NCBI RefSeq assembly: GCF_017948245.1 | Contig: NZ_CP072870.1 | Span: forward strand, 62,001-126,000 | Origin: Rhizobium sp. NLR16a | Lineage (GTDB): Bacteria > Pseudomonadota > Alphaproteobacteria > Rhizobiales > Rhizobiaceae | Direction of reading: 5' to 3' | Length of the DNA stretch: 64,000 bases | In this document: positions 26,780 through 35,280 of the stretch, piece after piece | How positions within the stretch are numbered: position 1 is the first letter of the stretch | Layout of the letters: each line of letters begins with the position of its first letter | Notes under the pieces: model-generated | Seen by the model: only the letters and a program-made list of their open reading frames with translations | Databases searched by the model: none | Told to the model about the DNA's origin: nothing | Position numbers and translations under genes: made by a program

Positions 26780-27862
26780 ATGCAATCCGCTGTCTCCGTC
26801 AAGGACCTGAAGATCGCCTATGGCCACCACACGGTGATCGAGAAGATGTCGATCGACGTCGCGCCCCGCGAGTTCCTGGTGCTGCTCGGCCCTTCCGGCT
26901 GCGGCAAGTCGACGCTTTTGAACGCCATTGCCGGCCTGCAGGACATAACGGCAGGCGAGGTGTGGATCTCAGGCAGGAACGTCAGCTGGGAGGAGCCGAA
27001 GGATCGCGGCATCGGCATGGTCTTCCAGTCCTACGCGCTCTATCCCCGCATGTCGGTGCGCAAAAACCTCTCCTTCGGGCTTCGCGTCGCTGGTCTGCCG
27101 AAGGCCGAGATCGAAGCGCGCGTCGCCCGCACCGCCGCCCTCCTCCACCTCGATATGCTGCTCGATCGACGCCCCGCCGAACTATCCGGCGGTCAGCGCC
27201 AGCGCGTCGCCATCGGCCGGGCCCTGGTGCGGGAAGTGGACGTGTTCCTCTTCGACGAACCGCTGTCGAATCTCGACGCCAAGCTCCGCAACGAATTGCG
27301 CGTCGAGATCAAAAAGCTGCATCAGAGCCTCGGCAATACCATGATCTATGTGACTCATGATCAGGTCGAAGCGCTGACGCTCGCCGATCGCATCGCCATC
27401 ATGCGCGATGGCGTCATCCAGCAGCTCGCCTCGCCGGCGGAGATCTACCGCCGCCCGGCCAACCTCTTCGTCGCCGGCTTCATCGGTGCTCCGGCCATGA
27501 ATTTCATCGAGGGCCGGATCGAACGCGACGGCGACACTCTGCTCTTCCGGAGCAACGGGCTGGCCGTCGATCTCTCGGGATATGCTTTCCGGGCCGCGGT
27601 GGCGGAAGGGCCTGTTACATTAGGAATTCGCCCTGAGCATCTTGTGCTCGACGGGGTGGTAAGCGGGCTGCCCACCATTCCTGGCCACGTTTCCGTCGTC
27701 GAGCCGATGGGATCGGATACCGTCGTCTGGTTCGACTGGACGGAGCAGAGCCTCTCGCTTCGTCTTATGGGCGACGTCGACGTCAAGCCGGGCGATGCCG
27801 TGGCTCCGGGCCTGGATATCGCCAAGGCGTCGCTCTTCGCTGCCGATGGATCGCGGCTATGA
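26780..27862 (+). CDS. Sugar ABC transporter ATPase (UgpC/MalK type)
   Basis: A 360-residue ATPase with Walker A GPSGCGKST, Q-loop MVFQSYALYPRMSV, signature LSGGQRQR, Walker B VFLFDEPLSNLDAK and H-loop VTHDQVEA. A C-terminal TOBE-type regulatory domain follows (VTLGIRPEHLVL), as in MalK/UgpC. It energises the two permeases encoded just upstream. The GMC oxidoreductase gene follows after 85 bp. Confidence 0.95.
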   Translation: MQSAVSVKDLKIAYGHHTVIEKMSIDVAPREFLVLLGPSGCGKSTLLNAIAGLQDITAGEVWISGRNVSWEEPKDRGIGMVFQSYALYPRMSVRKNLSFGLRVAGLPKAEIEARVARTAALLHLDMLLDRRPAELSGGQRQRVAIGRALVREVDVFLFDEPLSNLDAKLRNELRVEIKKLHQSLGNTMIYVTHDQVEALTLADRIAIMRDGVIQQLASPAEIYRRPANLFVAGFIGAPAMNFIEGRIERDGDTLLFRSNGLAVDLSGYAFRAAVAEGPVTLGIRPEHLVLDGVVSGLPTIPGHVSVVEPMGSDTVVWFDWTEQSLSLRLMGDVDVKPGDAVAPGLDIAKASLFAADGSRL

Positions 27863-27947
27863 CGCGCCATCCCTGCGCTTTCCCGCAATTCCGGACGCGT
27901 CTCACGCTGCTTTGAGGAATTGCCCCAGGACAGGATTTGAAAGAGAC

Positions 27948-29600
27948 ATGTCTGAGATCGTTTATGATGCGCTGGTGATCGGCTCCGGCGCGGCGGGTTC
28001 CTTTGCCGTCAAAGAGCTGACGGCCCATGGACTGTCGGTGCTGCTGCTCGAGGCTGGGCCGGCCGTCGGCCCCAGAGATTTCGATCCGGCGCGCAAGAAG
28101 GCGCCGGCAAGCAGCATCAATATCTGGGAGCGCGCACGCGCCACACTGAAGGGGCAGCCGATCCAGGCGCGGGCGGCGTTCTTTACTGAACGCTTCAGCC
28201 ACTTCTTCGTCAACGATCGCAAGAACCCCTATACGACGCCGAAGGGTGAACCCTTTCTCTGGATCCGCGGCCGCCAGGGCGGCGGGCGTCTGCACAGTTT
28301 CGGCCGCGTGCTGCTGCGCTGGACCGACGATGATTTCAAGATCCGCTCGCGCAGCGGAAAGGGCGTGGACTGGCCGGTCTCCTATGACGAGCTTGCGCCC
28401 TTCTATGACGAAGTGGAGGCCTATCTCGGGCTGTACGGCAACAGGGACGATGTGCCGACCTTGCCGGACGGCCTCTATGCGAAACCGGCAAGCCTGACGC
28501 CCGCAGAACAGATCTTCAAGCAGGCAGTGGAAAGCCGCTGGCCGGAACGGCGCGTCGTCTCCTGGCGCTATATCGCGCCGGACGCCGAACGCATGCCGCG
28601 ACCGCTGCGGGAGGCAAAGGCGAGCGGGCGGCTGACAGTCCGCTATGACGCCATCGTGCGTCGCATCACCACCCACGAAAAGACCGGCCGCGCCACCGGT
28701 GCGGAATTCATCGATCGCAATACGGGCAAGGTTTCGACGGCGCGTGCCGCGACGGTCGTGCTCTCCGCCTCGCCGATCGAGAGCGTGCGGCTGCTGCTGA
28801 ACTCGGCATCGGCAAGACATCCTGATGGACTCGGAAACAGCTCGGGCGGGCTCGGGCGTTATTTCATGGACCAGCTTCCATGCCTCGCCTTCGGCTCTTT
28901 TTCCAAGGCGAAGGGTTGGGCCGTTGACGATTCCGCTCCTGTCGATCCTTTCTACAATCCGTCGGGTGGGATCTTCATCCCGCGCTTCGGCGAGGGTGAC
29001 GCCGCCCGCGGCGATTTCGACTATCAGGGCAGCGTCGGCAGGGCGCCGGTTTCAGAGGAGACCGATGCGCGTCTCGCCTTCTTCGGCTTCGGCCGCATGC
29101 TGCCCTATGCCGACAATCGCATCACCCTCGATGGCAAGCGAAAGGATGCCTGGAACATTCCGGTGCCGCACATTCGCTGCGTCATGCAGGAGGAGGAGCA
29201 GCGGCTGCTTCGCCGGCAGCAGGAGGCGTTGATCGCCATGATCCGGGAGGTCGGCGGCGACCTGGAATTCATCGGCTCTCCCAGCGGCCTCAAGGAGATG
29301 GGCAGGGGCGCCTTTCCCGACGCCGATGCCTTCAGCCGCTTCATGTTTCGCAAATGGTTCCGCAAGACCATGTGCATGGGCGCGGCAATCCATGAAACTG
29401 GCGGCGCGCGCATGGGCGAAAGCCCGGAAGCCTCGGTGCTCAATCCCTACAACCAGCTCTGGGATGCCCCGAACGTCATCGTTACCGACGCCAGCGCCTT
29501 CCCGGGCAGCGGTATCGCGGGCACGACGCTCACCGTCATGGCGCTGACGATCCGCGCCTGCCGCAACCTTGTCGACCACTACCGAACGGGGCTGCTCTAG
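27948..29600 (+). CDS. GMC family oxidoreductase, sugar dehydrogenase-like
   Basis: A 550-residue flavoprotein. The FAD-binding GSGAAGS is at residues 12-18, RGRQGGG lies near 100-106, and the C-terminal block HETGGARMG then VTDASAFPGSG with LTVMALTIRAC is typical of the gluconate/glucoside dehydrogenase branch of GMC enzymes. There is no Tat or Sec signal on the chosen start, so a cytoplasmic enzyme is suggested, unlike many relatives. It is the last gene of the LacI-controlled sugar operon and may make a keto-sugar for the TIM-barrel enzyme encoded first. Confidence 0.88.
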   Translation: MSEIVYDALVIGSGAAGSFAVKELTAHGLSVLLLEAGPAVGPRDFDPARKKAPASSINIWERARATLKGQPIQARAAFFTERFSHFFVNDRKNPYTTPKGEPFLWIRGRQGGGRLHSFGRVLLRWTDDDFKIRSRSGKGVDWPVSYDELAPFYDEVEAYLGLYGNRDDVPTLPDGLYAKPASLTPAEQIFKQAVESRWPERRVVSWRYIAPDAERMPRPLREAKASGRLTVRYDAIVRRITTHEKTGRATGAEFIDRNTGKVSTARAATVVLSASPIESVRLLLNSASARHPDGLGNSSGGLGRYFMDQLPCLAFGSFSKAKGWAVDDSAPVDPFYNPSGGIFIPRFGEGDAARGDFDYQGSVGRAPVSEETDARLAFFGFGRMLPYADNRITLDGKRKDAWNIPVPHIRCVMQEEEQRLLRRQQEALIAMIREVGGDLEFIGSPSGLKEMGRGAFPDADAFSRFMFRKWFRKTMCMGAAIHETGGARMGESPEASVLNPYNQLWDAPNVIVTDASAFPGSGIAGTTLTVMALTIRACRNLVDHYRTGLL

Positions 29601-29755
29601 TCCCGCCTCCATCTCGTCGTGAGCGGCGTCGAAGAAGTTCGCCGGCATGTGGAGTGGCGAAAGAGGCGAACAAGTGAACGAGCTTTGGGTTATCCAACCG
29701 TCACACTAACTTTGCAGTGACATGCTCCTGTCAACTGAGCAGGAAGGGAAAGCCC

Positions 29756-30670
29756 ATGTCTAGAACACATCAGGACCAGCTCAGCCGGATAAAGGCCGAA
29801 ATCGCCGACAGCTTCGATGAGGAGCTGGAAATGCAGATGGAGGAAGACCGGCTGGACGATCTGGTCGTCGAAGGAATGACGGAACCCGCGGAGCAGACGC
29901 TCGATCGAAAGATCTATTTCCGCGAGCTGTTCCGGCTGCAGCATGAGCTGGTGCGGCTGCAGGATTGGGTCCAGTACAAGCAATTGAAAGTGGTGGTGCT
30001 TTTCGAAGGCCGGGATTCGGCCGGCAAGGGCGGCGCGATCAAGCGCGTGACCCAAAGGCTCAACCCGCGCGTCTGCCGCACCGTGGCACTGCCTGCGCCG
30101 ACCGAACGGGAGCGCCATCAATGGTATTTCCAGCGTTATGTCCCGCATCTTCCCACCGCCGGCGAGATCGTGCTCTTCGACCGCAGCTGGTACAACCGCG
30201 CCGGCGTCGAGCGCGTGATGGGGTTCTGCACCCCTGACGAACTCGAGGAGTTCTTCCGCTCGGTGCCCGAATTCGAACGGATGCTCGTCCGTTCCGGCAT
30301 CGTGCTGATCAAATACTGGTTCTCGATCACCGACGAGGAACAGGAATTCCGCTTCAAGATGCGCATCCACGATCCGCTGAAGCAGTGGAAGCTTTCGCCC
30401 ATGGACATGGAAAGCCGCATCCACTGGGAGGAATATACCAAGGCCAAGGAAGAAATGCTGGCGCGCACACACACCAGGGAAGCGCCCTGGTGGGTGGTGC
30501 AGGCCGTCGACAAGAAACGGGCGCGGCTGAACTGCATCGCCCATCTTCTCGAGCAGATTCCCTATGAGGATGTGCCGAAGCCTGAGATCCAGCTGCCGGG
30601 CCGTATCCGTCATGCCGACTACATCAGGGCGCCGGTTCCGCCTGAAATGCTCGTACCGGAGCGCTATTGA
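29756..30670 (+). CDS. ppk2: Polyphosphate kinase 2
   Basis: A 304-residue PPK2 protein. Walker A is FEGRDSAGKGG, a lid-type basic stretch follows, and FDRSWYNRAGVERVMGFC is the Walker B/lid hallmark of PPK2. IKYWFSITDEEQEFRF and DPLKQWKLSPMD are further family blocks. The single-domain length fits class I, which transfers phosphate between polyphosphate and nucleotides. The start at 29756 follows AGGAAGGGAA. It appears monocistronic. Confidence 0.93.
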   Translation: MSRTHQDQLSRIKAEIADSFDEELEMQMEEDRLDDLVVEGMTEPAEQTLDRKIYFRELFRLQHELVRLQDWVQYKQLKVVVLFEGRDSAGKGGAIKRVTQRLNPRVCRTVALPAPTERERHQWYFQRYVPHLPTAGEIVLFDRSWYNRAGVERVMGFCTPDELEEFFRSVPEFERMLVRSGIVLIKYWFSITDEEQEFRFKMRIHDPLKQWKLSPMDMESRIHWEEYTKAKEEMLARTHTREAPWWVVQAVDKKRARLNCIAHLLEQIPYEDVPKPEIQLPGRIRHADYIRAPVPPEMLVPERY

Positions 30671-30828
30671 AAGCATAGCTGCAACAAGTCGGCTGCCGAA
30701 GCGTTGAAGCCGAGACCGCATGGTCACTGCCACCGTGCGGTCAACGTGTGTTTCCCAACGGCTGCATCGTGAAGTATAAAGACTGAGCGTCCTTCGGCCG
30801 ATAATACGGAGATGACAGGAGGTTGATC

Positions 30829-31020
30829 ATGACGGGCTTTTGGAGATTAATCGTTCAGGAGGTTGTGCTCTCGGCGATTCTGGCCGCCGGCACTGTTATC
30901 GGCCTTCCCAAGCTTGCCGATCCGAACGCCAGTGCCAATTATCCTTTGGCAATCGTCGTTTTTCTGGCGATGTCAGGGGCCTTGGTGGCTTATGAGCTTC
31001 TGACACGGAAGCCATCCTGA
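30829..31020 (+). CDS. Small membrane protein, hypothetical
   Basis: A 63-residue protein with two hydrophobic segments (residues about 8-26 and 38-56) and a short loop PKLADPNASANYPLA. A strong AGGAGG lies 6 bp before the ATG at 30829. No family is recognised. It stands alone after ppk2 with its own ribosome binding site and probably spans the inner membrane twice. Confidence 0.6.
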   Translation: MTGFWRLIVQEVVLSAILAAGTVIGLPKLADPNASANYPLAIVVFLAMSGALVAYELLTRKPS

Positions 31021-31148
31021 TGCTCTCGTTTACCGGCCGGTTGGCGCAGCCAACAAGGTGCTGCCGACCGACAGATTGCGCCGGCAGGTCCGGCAAGCTC
31101 GCTACGCCGCGCGAGAACACGGCGCAACGATTGCGCCGCCGGCAGCTG

Positions 31149-32024
31149 TCAGGCCGCGATGTCAGCCATATGATTCAGTTCCTCAACGGCATCATCCGGT
31201 AGCACCAATCCGGCAGCAGCGAGATTTTCCCTGAGATGGCCGAGCGACGACGTGCCCGGGATCAGCAGGATATTGGGTGCGCGGCGCAACAGCCAGGCGA
31301 GCGCCACCTGCATCGGCGTGGCGCCGAGGCGTGCGGCGACATTGGAGAGCGTGGACGATTGCAGCGGCGTAAATCCGCCGAGCGGGAAGAAGGGTACATA
31401 GGCGGTGCCTTGACGGGCGAGATCGTCGATCAGCCGGTCGTCGTTCCGATGCGCCAGATTGTGCTGGTTTTGCACACAGACGATCTCGGCGATCCCGCGG
31501 CCTTCGGCGACCTGTTTTGATGTGGCGTTGCTTAAGCCCACATGACGGATCAGACCCTGCCGCTGGAGATCGGCCAGAACCGCAAGGGGTGCTTCTATCG
31601 AGCCTTCGGCCGGGCGATGCAGGTCAAATGCGATCCGGAGATTGACGACATCAAGCGCATCAAGGCCGAGGTTGCGAAGATTGTCGTGAACCGCCTGCGT
31701 CAGTTCCTGGCGCGAGAAGGCCGGAATCCAGGATCCGTCCGTGCCGCGCCGCGCGCCGACCTTGGTGACGATGACGAGATCGTCGCCGTAGGGATGGAGC
31801 GCTTCACGGATGATCTGATTGGTGACGTGCGGGCCGTAGAAATCGCTGGTGTCGATATGGTTCACACCGCTTGCGACCGCCTCGCGCAGCACTGCCAGGG
31901 CGGTGTCATGATCCCTGGGCGGACCGAACACGCCAGGCCCTGCAAGCTGCATGGCGCCATAGCCAAGTCGCCTCACCGTGCGGTCGCCGATAGTGAATGT
32001 GTCGGACTGATTTATGATGGACAT
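31149..32024 (-). CDS. Aldo/keto reductase
   Basis: A 291-residue aldo/keto reductase. LGYGAMQLAGPGVFGPP, HIDTSDFYGP (catalytic Asp and Tyr), IVTKVG (catalytic Lys), RHVGLSNAT and a C-terminal IPGTSSLGHLRENLAA (NADPH phosphate site) are conserved. The ATG at 32024 was chosen because it precedes the first strand, with AAAGGAG just upstream. It is divergent from a LysR gene, which probably controls it. The substrate is an aldehyde or ketone not determinable here. Confidence 0.92.
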   Translation of the reverse strand: MSIINQSDTFTIGDRTVRRLGYGAMQLAGPGVFGPPRDHDTALAVLREAVASGVNHIDTSDFYGPHVTNQIIREALHPYGDDLVIVTKVGARRGTDGSWIPAFSRQELTQAVHDNLRNLGLDALDVVNLRIAFDLHRPAEGSIEAPLAVLADLQRQGLIRHVGLSNATSKQVAEGRGIAEIVCVQNQHNLAHRNDDRLIDDLARQGTAYVPFFPLGGFTPLQSSTLSNVAARLGATPMQVALAWLLRRAPNILLIPGTSSLGHLRENLAAAGLVLPDDAVEELNHMADIAA

Positions 32025-32094
32025 GATCTCGCTCCTTTCAAGAGATGAGGCCAAACTTACTCCTTGGCGGTGCGTATGATAATCGAGTACAATG

Positions 32095-32109
32095 CGCACA
32101 GGCTGTGCG
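32095..32109. promoter_or_regulatory. Perfect 15-bp palindrome between divergent genes
   Basis: CGCACAG-G-CTGTGCG lies 12 bp before the LysR GTG start, in the 97-bp gap shared with the aldo/keto reductase gene. It could be an autoregulatory operator; it does not look like a T-N11-A site. Confidence 0.4.
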
Positions 32110-32121
32110 GAGTGGTGAACA

Positions 32122-33033
32122 GTGAAAGCAGACCTGAGTGACCTCAACGCCTTCGTCGCAGTGGCGCGGGCGGGTGGTTTTCGCGAGGCAGCGCGCGCCA
32201 GTGGCAGCAGCGCCTCCTTCTTGAGCGAAGCGGTGCGTCGCCTGGAGGCCGATCTTGACGTCAGGCTCTTCAATCGCACGACCCGTAGCGTCGTTGCGAC
32301 CGATGCCGGCAAGGGTCTGCTGGAGCGGCTCGGCCCTGCATTGACGGAGGTGGAGGCCGCGCTCGACGTGGTCAACCGTTTTCGCGACAGGCCGGCTGGT
32401 TCGCTGCGCCTCAATGTGCCGGTCAGCGCTGCACGGCTGGTGCTGCCCGCCATCGTCCCGCCATTCCTAGCCGCCTACCCCGACATTCGCCTGGAGATCG
32501 TCGCCGAGGAGAGCTTTGTCGACGTGCTCGCTGCCGGGTGTGACGCCGGCATCCGTTATGACGAGCGGCTGGAGCAGGATATGATCGCGATTCCGATCGG
32601 TCCGCGCTACCAGCGCTTTGCCACTGCGGCGTCGCCTGCTTATCTCGACCGCCACGGGCGGCCGCAACATCCGAGGGAACTTCTCGGCCATGCCTGCTTG
32701 CTGGGCCGTTTTGCCAGTGGTGCGCTGACGACCCCATGGGAATATGAGCGGGACGGTGAAGTCGTGCGGGTCGAACCGACCGGCCCATTGATCGTCAGGG
32801 TCGGTGGGGCGACCGATCTTTCCGTCGACGCGGCGATCGCGGGCACAGGAATCATCTGCATTTTCGAAGACTGGCTGCGCCCGCATTTCGACAGCGGCGT
32901 CCTCGAGCCCATCCTCGAGCCGTGGTGGCAGCGCTTTTCAGGACCGTTTCTCTATTATCCCGGCCGGCGTCTGGTGCCTGCGCCGCTCAGGGCATTCATC
33001 GACTTCGTCAAGGCATCGGCCGGCCGGGCTTGA
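32122..33033 (+). CDS. LysR family transcriptional regulator
   Basis: A 303-residue LysR regulator of the CrgA-like branch. The helix-turn-helix reads AVARAGGFREAARASGSSASFLSEAVRRLE, followed by LFNRTTRSVVATDAG. The effector domain carries AGCDAGIRYDE and the C-terminal half. It starts with GTG at 32122 (GGAG 9 bp upstream). It is divergent from the aldo/keto reductase gene, its likely target. Confidence 0.92.
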   Translation: MKADLSDLNAFVAVARAGGFREAARASGSSASFLSEAVRRLEADLDVRLFNRTTRSVVATDAGKGLLERLGPALTEVEAALDVVNRFRDRPAGSLRLNVPVSAARLVLPAIVPPFLAAYPDIRLEIVAEESFVDVLAAGCDAGIRYDERLEQDMIAIPIGPRYQRFATAASPAYLDRHGRPQHPRELLGHACLLGRFASGALTTPWEYERDGEVVRVEPTGPLIVRVGGATDLSVDAAIAGTGIICIFEDWLRPHFDSGVLEPILEPWWQRFSGPFLYYPGRRLVPAPLRAFIDFVKASAGRA

Positions 33034-33077
33034 TGTCCGTCGGCGAGCGGCATGCCTTCGGCCTTCGCGCCTATGTG

Positions 33078-33557
33078 TCAGAGCGTGACCTCGGCATTGT
33101 CGCCCATATCCGGTTTGCTGTTGGTGACCGCTGCGGCCGCCATTTTAATATAGCTGATGATGGTGCCGGGGCTGTCCCAATATTCAGCCGAAGACGGGGT
33201 AACCTTGAGGATGCGGATGGAGGGATCGTCGGGATTGTCCCACCATGCTTTTGCCGGCGTTGCCCATAATTCACGGATCTTTTCGCGGTCGTTCTGCACC
33301 TCGGCCGTCCCCGATATGGAAACATATTTCTGTGCCTTGGTGTCAGCAAAGGCCAGGCAGACATTCGGCCAGCGGGCGACCTCGTCGTCCTTGTGACTGG
33401 CTAGATCAGTCAGAAAATAGACTGCATTTTCGAGTTGCGCGCTATAGACAGACATTGGTCGGGCGCGCAGATCGTCGCCGTTGCGGGTGGTCAACATGCA
33501 GAACCCTATTCTGTCGATCAACTCCCACACCCGTGTCGCGTCATCCTGCTCGGCCAT
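33078..33557 (-). CDS. Pyridoxamine 5'-phosphate oxidase-like protein (general stress type)
   Basis: A 159-residue flavin-binding split-barrel protein. The opening RVWELIDRIGFCMLTTRNGDDLRARPMS and VYFLTDLASHKDDEVARWPNVCLAFAD match the PPOX group of general stress proteins. The start at 33557 has GGAG at 6 bp; the ATG at 33569 is an alternative. It converges on the LysR gene and probably binds FMN or a related cofactor; no reaction can be assigned. Confidence 0.85.
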   Translation of the reverse strand: MAEQDDATRVWELIDRIGFCMLTTRNGDDLRARPMSVYSAQLENAVYFLTDLASHKDDEVARWPNVCLAFADTKAQKYVSISGTAEVQNDREKIRELWATPAKAWWDNPDDPSIRILKVTPSSAEYWDSPGTIISYIKMAAAAVTNSKPDMGDNAEVTL

Positions 33558-33617
33558 CGTCATCTCCATTGTGGGAAAGACGGATTAACCATTGGCTTGA
33601 GCCAATGTTCCCGCTGT

Positions 33618-34196
33618 TTATGCGGCCAACTCCCGGAAGGTGATCGAGTAACGCAGTCGGTCGACAGGCGGGATGGAATGCTCCCAGAGCGTTCTTGAGG
33701 CGCCGGCCATGAGATAGGCGGAGCCGGGTTCAAGCACGAGCGATCGTCGCTGCCACTTGTCGCCGTTCCGGCGCCTCAGCCTGAAGGTGCAGGACGAAAG
33801 CAGGGAGATGCCGACGACGCGGCCGAACACGGCTTTATCCTTATGCCAGCCGATCGGCGCGCCAGGTGCGTATTCCGTCACGAGAGCATGTTCCAGCGCC
33901 TCCGGCGCGATATTCGCGAAGCATGCGGCGATCTCGCGAATGGGGAGCAGCCATGAGGGTATTTCCCCTGCTTTTCTCATGCGCTGACTGTCGAAGTCGT
34001 ATTTCCAGCCGAAGGAGACCGTCCTGCGCTTGCCTTCGAACCCGTGGAAGTCGAAGGCTTTGAACGGCAGGGCCGGTATCGCTTCGAGAGCTGAGCGCTG
34101 CAGATCGACGGGCACAATATCCCGGATATATCGGAAACCCTCGGGAAAACCGTCGTCGGCCACACCAAAGAGATCCTTCTGCGCCATCATGGTCAC
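33618..34196 (-). CDS. alkB: AlkB-like alpha-ketoglutarate-dependent dioxygenase
   Basis: A 192-residue Fe(II)/2-oxoglutarate oxygenase. The iron triad is visible as WHKD (His118, Asp120) and His173 in WEHSIPPV, and Arg182 and Arg188 in RYSITFR bind 2-oxoglutarate. This is the pattern of AlkB, which oxidatively removes alkyl groups from DNA or RNA bases. It starts with GTG at 34196 with GAGGAG 6 bp upstream. A small gene lies 10 bp upstream on the same strand and is likely co-transcribed. Confidence 0.9.
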   Translation of the reverse strand: MTMMAQKDLFGVADDGFPEGFRYIRDIVPVDLQRSALEAIPALPFKAFDFHGFEGKRRTVSFGWKYDFDSQRMRKAGEIPSWLLPIREIAACFANIAPEALEHALVTEYAPGAPIGWHKDKAVFGRVVGISLLSSCTFRLRRRNGDKWQRRSLVLEPGSAYLMAGASRTLWEHSIPPVDRLRYSITFRELAA

Positions 34197-34206
34197 CGCT
34201 CGCTCC

Positions 34207-34401
34207 TCAATGCACGCTCGGGGTTTCCATGACCATCGCGAAATCTTCTGCGACCAATTCGCTGACCGCTATGAGGATTTCCTCCCGTGAAAAGCCCGAT
34301 GTCAGTGCGTGCTGGATCAACTCCTGTAAATCCGGCTCCACGACATCGCGACAATCCTCGAGGCGTTCCTCCGAAATGGTGAGGCTATTCAATTCGTCCA
34401 T
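34207..34401 (-). CDS. Small hypothetical protein upstream of alkB
   Basis: A 64-residue acidic protein, mostly helical in appearance, with LQELIQHALTSGFSREEILIAVSELVAEDF. No family recognised. It has AAAGGAT before the ATG at 34401 and ends 10 bp before the AlkB start. It lies 47 bp downstream of the S21 gene on the same strand, so rpsU, this gene and alkB may form one transcript. Confidence 0.6.
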   Translation of the reverse strand: MDELNSLTISEERLEDCRDVVEPDLQELIQHALTSGFSREEILIAVSELVAEDFAMVMETPSVH

Positions 34402-34448
34402 TGTCTATCCTTTCGGCAAATGTAACCGCTGAGGCCGGGGGCAGGATT

Positions 34449-34682
34449 CTAACGCGCGGCCGTCCGCTTGCGCCCGACCAACAGCCCTTCGCGCTGCATC
34501 TTCTTGCGTGCAGCCTTTCGCTGCCGGCTGATCGCTTGCGCTTTTTCCCGGAGGCGGCGTTCCGACGGTTTCTCATAGGCGCGCCGTTCCTTCATTTCGG
34601 GAAACAGCCCTTCGCGCTGCATTTTCTTCTTCAAGGCCCTGAGGGCCTGATCGACATTGTTGTCTCTGACGAGTACCTGCAT
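34449..34682 (-). CDS. rpsU: 30S ribosomal protein S21
   Basis: A 77-residue S21 protein. [20 protein letters not shown] is the family N-terminus and is followed by a basic helix-rich tail. An AAGGAG site is 8 bp before the ATG. It is a plasmid-borne copy, and the chromosome of this group should carry its own. The peptide KKMQREGL occurs twice (about residues 19-26 and 60-67), encoded by a 20-bp direct repeat. It may give a ribosome subpopulation with a different S21. Confidence 0.92.
   Translation of the reverse strand: MQVLVRDNNVDQALRALKKKMQREGLFPEMKERRAYEKPSERRLREKAQAISRQRKAARKKMQREGLLVGRKRTAAR
34480..34622 (-). repeat. 20-bp direct repeat inside rpsU
   Basis: The same 20 bases (starting AACAGCCC and ending GCTGCAT on the plus strand) occur at 34480-34499 and 34603-34622, 123 bp apart. 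Recombination between them would remove exactly 41 codons in frame. Confidence 0.85.
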
Positions 34683-35280
34683 GTCGGATTCTCCTTGTTG
34701 GATGAGTGTCGATCGTCTTTCAGCCGAACTGCGCGGCGATCGGCGTCTACATTCGCTGCGGCTAAAGAGGCTGAAATGCCTGGCCTACGGCCGCAATCGC
34801 AGTCGCTGTGTTTCGTCGCTCAAAAAGAAATCCCCTGCCGGCCGCAGCCGGATTTATCGTTTGTTGCTGGGATTGCCCATAGCGCGCGCGATGACGCCCA
34901 CCGCCGATCCTTTACGTTCTTTGACGAGTCGGCACTGCTTGAGTGACCGATGGGATCGGGTTCGGCTCTAAAAATAGGTGGCGGCGATGGGGATTGCAAT
35001 GGTGTGCGGGCACCATAAAGCAGCACCAGAAAAACGCCGCCGTAACCTAGTCGCCCCAGAAGTTCCTTCAAGTTTACCGCGTGTAAATTGTTCTAAATTG
35101 CTTCAAATTTGATTGAAGCGGCGTACGTAATGGTCGTTTTATGAAGCGACGACACACGTTATAGGTGAATTTTAACCTTTCGTTAAATAACCCGTTGACT
35201 TGAAGTATTAATAAGTTGTTAAAGAAGCCGCTCTCAAGAGGTCAAATTGGCCCGTTAATATACAATTTTAGGAGAAACTA
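34683..35280. promoter_or_regulatory. 598-bp gap: rpsU leader and upstream region of the RapA-like gene
   Basis: No convincing gene is seen. The left part is the leader of rpsU (minus strand). The right 200 bp turns AT-rich and should hold the promoter of the RapA-like gene: TTGACT at 35195-35200 with a 17-bp spacer to GTTAAA is a weak sigma-70-type candidate, and TAGGAGAAACTA precedes the ATG. A set of phased AAATT repeats and an inverted repeat are listed separately. Confidence 0.55.
35085..35119. promoter_or_regulatory. Phased AAATT repeats and inverted repeat upstream of the RapA-like gene
   Basis: AAATT occurs at 35085, 35095 and 35105, exactly 10 bp apart. The last copy runs into the inverted repeat GCTTCAA-N6-TTGAAGC (35100-35119). 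The pattern suggests bent DNA or a regulator binding on one face, about 160 bp before the start codon. Confidence 0.45.

Noticed and set aside
34820..35071. An 83-codon minus-strand frame with a hydrophobic start
   Set aside because: It would need a TTG start, and the rest of the chain is Ser/Pro-rich without pattern. Left as unlikely.
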